From positions 1 through 33,094 of the forward strand of contig SXPK01000126.1 of NCBI GenBank assembly GCA_005776365.1: a DNA stretch of 33,094 bases, read 5' to 3'. Under the pieces are notes generated by a model. That model did no database searches. It saw only the letters and a program-made list of their open reading frames with translations, and was not told the DNA's origin. This document shows, piece after piece, positions 30,915 to 33,094 of this stretch. The DNA comes from Planctomycetia bacterium (GTDB lineage Bacteria > Planctomycetota > UBA1135 > UBA2386). The translations under genes were made by a program, and so were the position numbers. Every line of letters starts with the position of its first letter. Within the stretch, counting starts at the first letter, position 1.

Positions 30915-32252
30915 TCAAGCCTCGCGCGACGCGCACGCCGCCTCGATCTCGGCCACCGTCTTGGGCGCCGCCGACGTCAGCACTTCGCGACCGCGCGCAG
31001 TCACGAGCACGTCGTCTTCGATGCGGATGCCGATGCCGCGGTACTGGGCCGGCACCTTCTTGTCCTTCTCGCCGAAGTAGAGACCTGGCTCGATCGTGAG
31101 CACCATGCCGGGCCGCAACTGGGCGGGCACGCCCTTCTCGTCCTGGTAGGAGCCGACGTCGTGCACGTCGCGGCCGAGCCAGTGGCTCGTGCCGTGCATG
31201 TACCACGGCTTGAAGGCGGCCTGCTTCACCAGCTTTGCAACGTCGCCCTTCAACACGCCGAGTTGCACGAGACCGCGTGTCAGTTCCTTCAGCACGGTCT
31301 GGTGTGGCGCGTCCCATGGCGCGCCCGGCTTCACTGCGGCGATTCCGGCGATTTGCGCACGCAACACCACCTCGTAGACCTCCCGTTGGGCCGGCTCAAA
31401 CCTGCCGCTGACGGGAAACGTGCGCGTCACATCGCCGGTGTTGCCGGCGATCTCCGCGCCAGCGTCGACGAGCAGCAGATCGCCAGCCTTCATGCGGCGG
31501 TCGTTCTCGTGGTAATGCAGCACGCACGCATTGGCGCCGCTCGCGACGATCGACCCATAGCCATTGCGCGGGCTGCCGCACATGCGAAACGCAGCCTCGA
31601 TCGCGGCCTGCACGTCGTACTCGCGCATGCCAGGCTTCGCGAACTGCATCGCCGCGACGTGCCCCGCGACGGTCGCGTCGGTCGCGCGCCGCAGCACCGC
31701 AAGCTCGTGCTCGTCTTTGCACAAGCGCATTGCCCACATCGTCGGCATCGGATCCACGACCGTGGGGAGCGCGGGCTGCTCTCGCTTCTTGCTGGCTGCG
31801 ACGCGAGCAAATGCCTCGATCAAATGTTCATCGAAGCGCCGATCAGCCGCGAACCGATGAAACACGGTGCGCTTGCCATGAAACAAGTCAGGCAGCTTGC
31901 TCCAGAACTCGGCGATCGGGTGCGACTCGTCAGCGCCAAAGGTCCTGACCGCACCCTTCACGCCATGCCGCTTGCCGTCCCAGATCTCCCGTGCCGGGTC
32001 GCGGGGACGCACGAACAACACGGCCTTGTGCTTGCCCTTCTCCGTTCGCCAAGCAGCCAGCACGCTGTCGGGTTCTGGAAAGCCAGTCAGGAAGTGGAAG
32101 TCGCTAGAAGGCCGAAAGTCCTGATGCACGTCGCTGTTGCGAATCTGCTCGTTCGCCGTCGGCAGCAGCAAGAGTCCGTCGCCGAGCTGGTCGAGCAGCT
32201 TCTGGCGGCGGCGGCGGTGCAGGGCGATGTCGGTCGTGGCGTCGCGGGACAT
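30915..32252 (-). CDS. pepP: Xaa-Pro aminopeptidase (peptidase M24B)
   Basis: This 445-aa cytosolic dimetal aminopeptidase cleaves the first residue from peptides with proline at position 2. The N-terminal creatinase-like domain starts at HRRRRQKLLDQLGDGLLLLP and includes the QDFRPSSDFHFLTGFPEPDSV motif. The catalytic pita-bread domain has the five metal ligands: Asp263 (LLVDAGAEI), Asp274 (GDVTRTFP), His357 (GTSHWLG), Glu388 (TIEPGLY) and Glu412 (RIEDDV). YMHGTSHWLGRDVHDVG is typical of PepP. The length agrees with E. coli PepP (441 aa). A TAGCCT box lies 6 nt before the ATG, so it appears to have its own leaderless promoter 58 bp after metF. It is followed after 4 nt by the pseudo-deacetylase-GT2 gene. 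Confidence 0.96.
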   Translation of the reverse strand: MSRDATTDIALHRRRRQKLLDQLGDGLLLLPTANEQIRNSDVHQDFRPSSDFHFLTGFPEPDSVLAAWRTEKGKHKAVLFVRPRDPAREIWDGKRHGVKGAVRTFGADESHPIAEFWSKLPDLFHGKRTVFHRFAADRRFDEHLIEAFARVAASKKREQPALPTVVDPMPTMWAMRLCKDEHELAVLRRATDATVAGHVAAMQFAKPGMREYDVQAAIEAAFRMCGSPRNGYGSIVASGANACVLHYHENDRRMKAGDLLLVDAGAEIAGNTGDVTRTFPVSGRFEPAQREVYEVVLRAQIAGIAAVKPGAPWDAPHQTVLKELTRGLVQLGVLKGDVAKLVKQAAFKPWYMHGTSHWLGRDVHDVGSYQDEKGVPAQLRPGMVLTIEPGLYFGEKDKKVPAQYRGIGIRIEDDVLVTARGREVLTSAAPKTVAEIEAACASREA

Positions 32253-32264
32253 TCGCGCAGGCTA
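32253..32264 (-). promoter_or_regulatory. -10 box TAGCCT placed for a leaderless pepP start
   Basis: On the minus strand TAGCCT is followed by GCGCGA and then ATG. A TTGGCG element lies about 18 bp upstream and may act as -35. There is no Shine-Dalgarno sequence. Confidence 0.55.
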
Positions 32265-32310
32265 CGCGCGCGGACGGCGCCGCGCCAAACGCTGCCTCAG
32301 TCGTCGCCGA

Positions 32311-33094
32311 TCACAGCCCGAGGGCCGCATGCACGGCCAGCGTCGCCGACGATTTGTTGAGAGTATAGAAGTGGATGCCAGGCGCGCCGGATGCGAGCAG
32401 TTGCCGCGCCTGCTCGGCGCACCAATGCACGCCCGTGGCCACGACGGCGCTCGCGTCGGACTCAACGATCCGCAGCCGCCGCAACAACTCCTGTGGAATC
32501 CGTGAGCCGCACATCTGCGTGAAGCGCTGCGTTTGCGCAACATTGGTCACCGGCATCAAGCCAGGGACGATCGGCACATCAATCCCTGCCGACCGGGCGC
32601 GGCGAGCGAATGCGCGGAAGTCCTCGTTGTCGAAGAACAGTTGGCTGACCAAGAAGTCGACGCCGTTGTCCACCTTGGTGACGAGATGCTTCAGGTCTCG
32701 CTCCAGATCGCGCGTCTCGACGTGACCCTCGGGGTAACAGGCGGCGCCAACGCAGACATCAAAGCCTTCGTCGCGAATGAACTTCACCAGCTCGCTCGCA
32801 TACGAAAAACCGCCGACGACCGGCTTGAACTCAGTCTCGCCCTTCGGCGGATCGCCACGCAGCGCGAGCACGTTCTGCACGCCCGCGCCGACGAGACGCT
32901 TCAGCACTTCGCGGATCTCCGCCTTCGTGCTGCCGACACAGGTCAGGTGCGCCATCGTCGTCAGGCCGAGGTCGCGCTGGATGCGCGTGACCAGTTCGAT
33001 CGTTCGATCGCGCGTGCTGCCTCCTGCACCATAGGTCACCGACACGAACGAAGGGCGGCACGAGCGCAGTTCGCCGGCGGTCTTGTAGAGCGTC
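32311..33094 (-). CDS. metF: 5,10-methylenetetrahydrofolate reductase, C-terminal part (5' end outside window)
   Basis: This enzyme reduces 5,10-methylene-THF to 5-methyl-THF with an FAD cofactor, feeding methionine synthesis. The frame stays open to base 33094 with family-like residues (TLYKTAGELRSCRPSFVSVTYGAGGSTRD), so the GTG at 33045 in the ORF track is internal. Family blocks are TMAHLTCVGS, VQNVLALRGDPP, VGAACYPEGH, LVSQLFFDN and VPIVPGLMPVTN, which cover the flavin-binding TIM barrel. About 261 codons are visible, nearly the whole of a 290-aa protein. It lies upstream of pepP on the same strand with a 58-bp gap. The SAH_MTHFR start and any SAM riboswitch would be outside the window. 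Confidence 0.95.
   Translation of the reverse strand, partial: TLYKTAGELRSCRPSFVSVTYGAGGSTRDRTIELVTRIQRDLGLTTMAHLTCVGSTKAEIREVLKRLVGAGVQNVLALRGDPPKGETEFKPVVGGFSYASELVKFIRDEGFDVCVGAACYPEGHVETRDLERDLKHLVTKVDNGVDFLVSQLFFDNEDFRAFARRARSAGIDVPIVPGLMPVTNVAQTQRFTQMCGSRIPQELLRRLRIVESDASAVVATGVHWCAEQARQLLASGAPGIHFYTLNKSSATLAVHAALGL

Overview
The window is chromosomal DNA from a GC-rich Gram-negative-type bacterium, most likely a planctomycete of the Pla163/Poly30 (Saltatorellus-like) type. That placement is an inference. It rests on the density of lipoproteins and signal peptides, a TonB-dependent receptor, LptF/LptG permeases, leaderless-looking starts, and two secreted proteins whose beta-rich C-terminal domain I recognise from planctomycete exoproteins. 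I see no mobile element, CRISPR array, tRNA or rRNA. The window is almost fully coding. Most long antisense ORFs in the track are high-GC shadows.

Layout. 1-2253: the 3' end of mutS, convergent with a two-gene lipoprotein operon (an LPP20/FlgP-like protein, then a FlgO-family protein). 2645-7902: a TonB-dependent receptor, divergent from an acyltransferase-3 membrane protein, then a lipoprotein with two cytochrome c domains and an ethylbenzene-dehydrogenase-like haem domain. 8046-12934: a secreted SGNH hydrolase, divergent from a HAD-type 5'-nucleotidase that is followed by a PI-PLC/GDPD-like lipoprotein, then a conserved protein of unknown function. 13019-18496: a small heat shock protein with a structured leader, a TMTC-like TPR membrane protein, a CDP-paratose-2-epimerase-like SDR, and a large lipoprotein of unknown function. 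18522-22173: a class III sirtuin translationally coupled to a secreted cyclophilin, and a 639-aa secreted NIDO-like protein. 22533-33094 is an envelope-polysaccharide block: lptF-lptG plus a coupled 38-aa membrane peptide, head-to-head with a protein carrying two LPS-kinase-like domains. It continues with a 176-aa heptosyltransferase-like half protein, a GT2-GT4 fusion and a pseudo-deacetylase-GT2 fusion, then pepP and a partial metF.

How the genes fit together. The block at 22.5-31 kb looks like machinery for building, phosphorylating and exporting a lipopolysaccharide-like glycan. The epimerase at 15.5 kb and the acyltransferase at 5.2 kb could supply or modify sugars, but they are not in the same operon. 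Three regulatory patterns stand out. First, five operon-leading starts have TANNNT exactly 6 or 7 nt before ATG, which suggests leaderless transcripts. Second, GTGA or ATGA overlaps are used repeatedly for translational coupling. Third, a stem in the hsp20 leader pairs with its Shine-Dalgarno sequence. All functional calls are by eye, without database searches.
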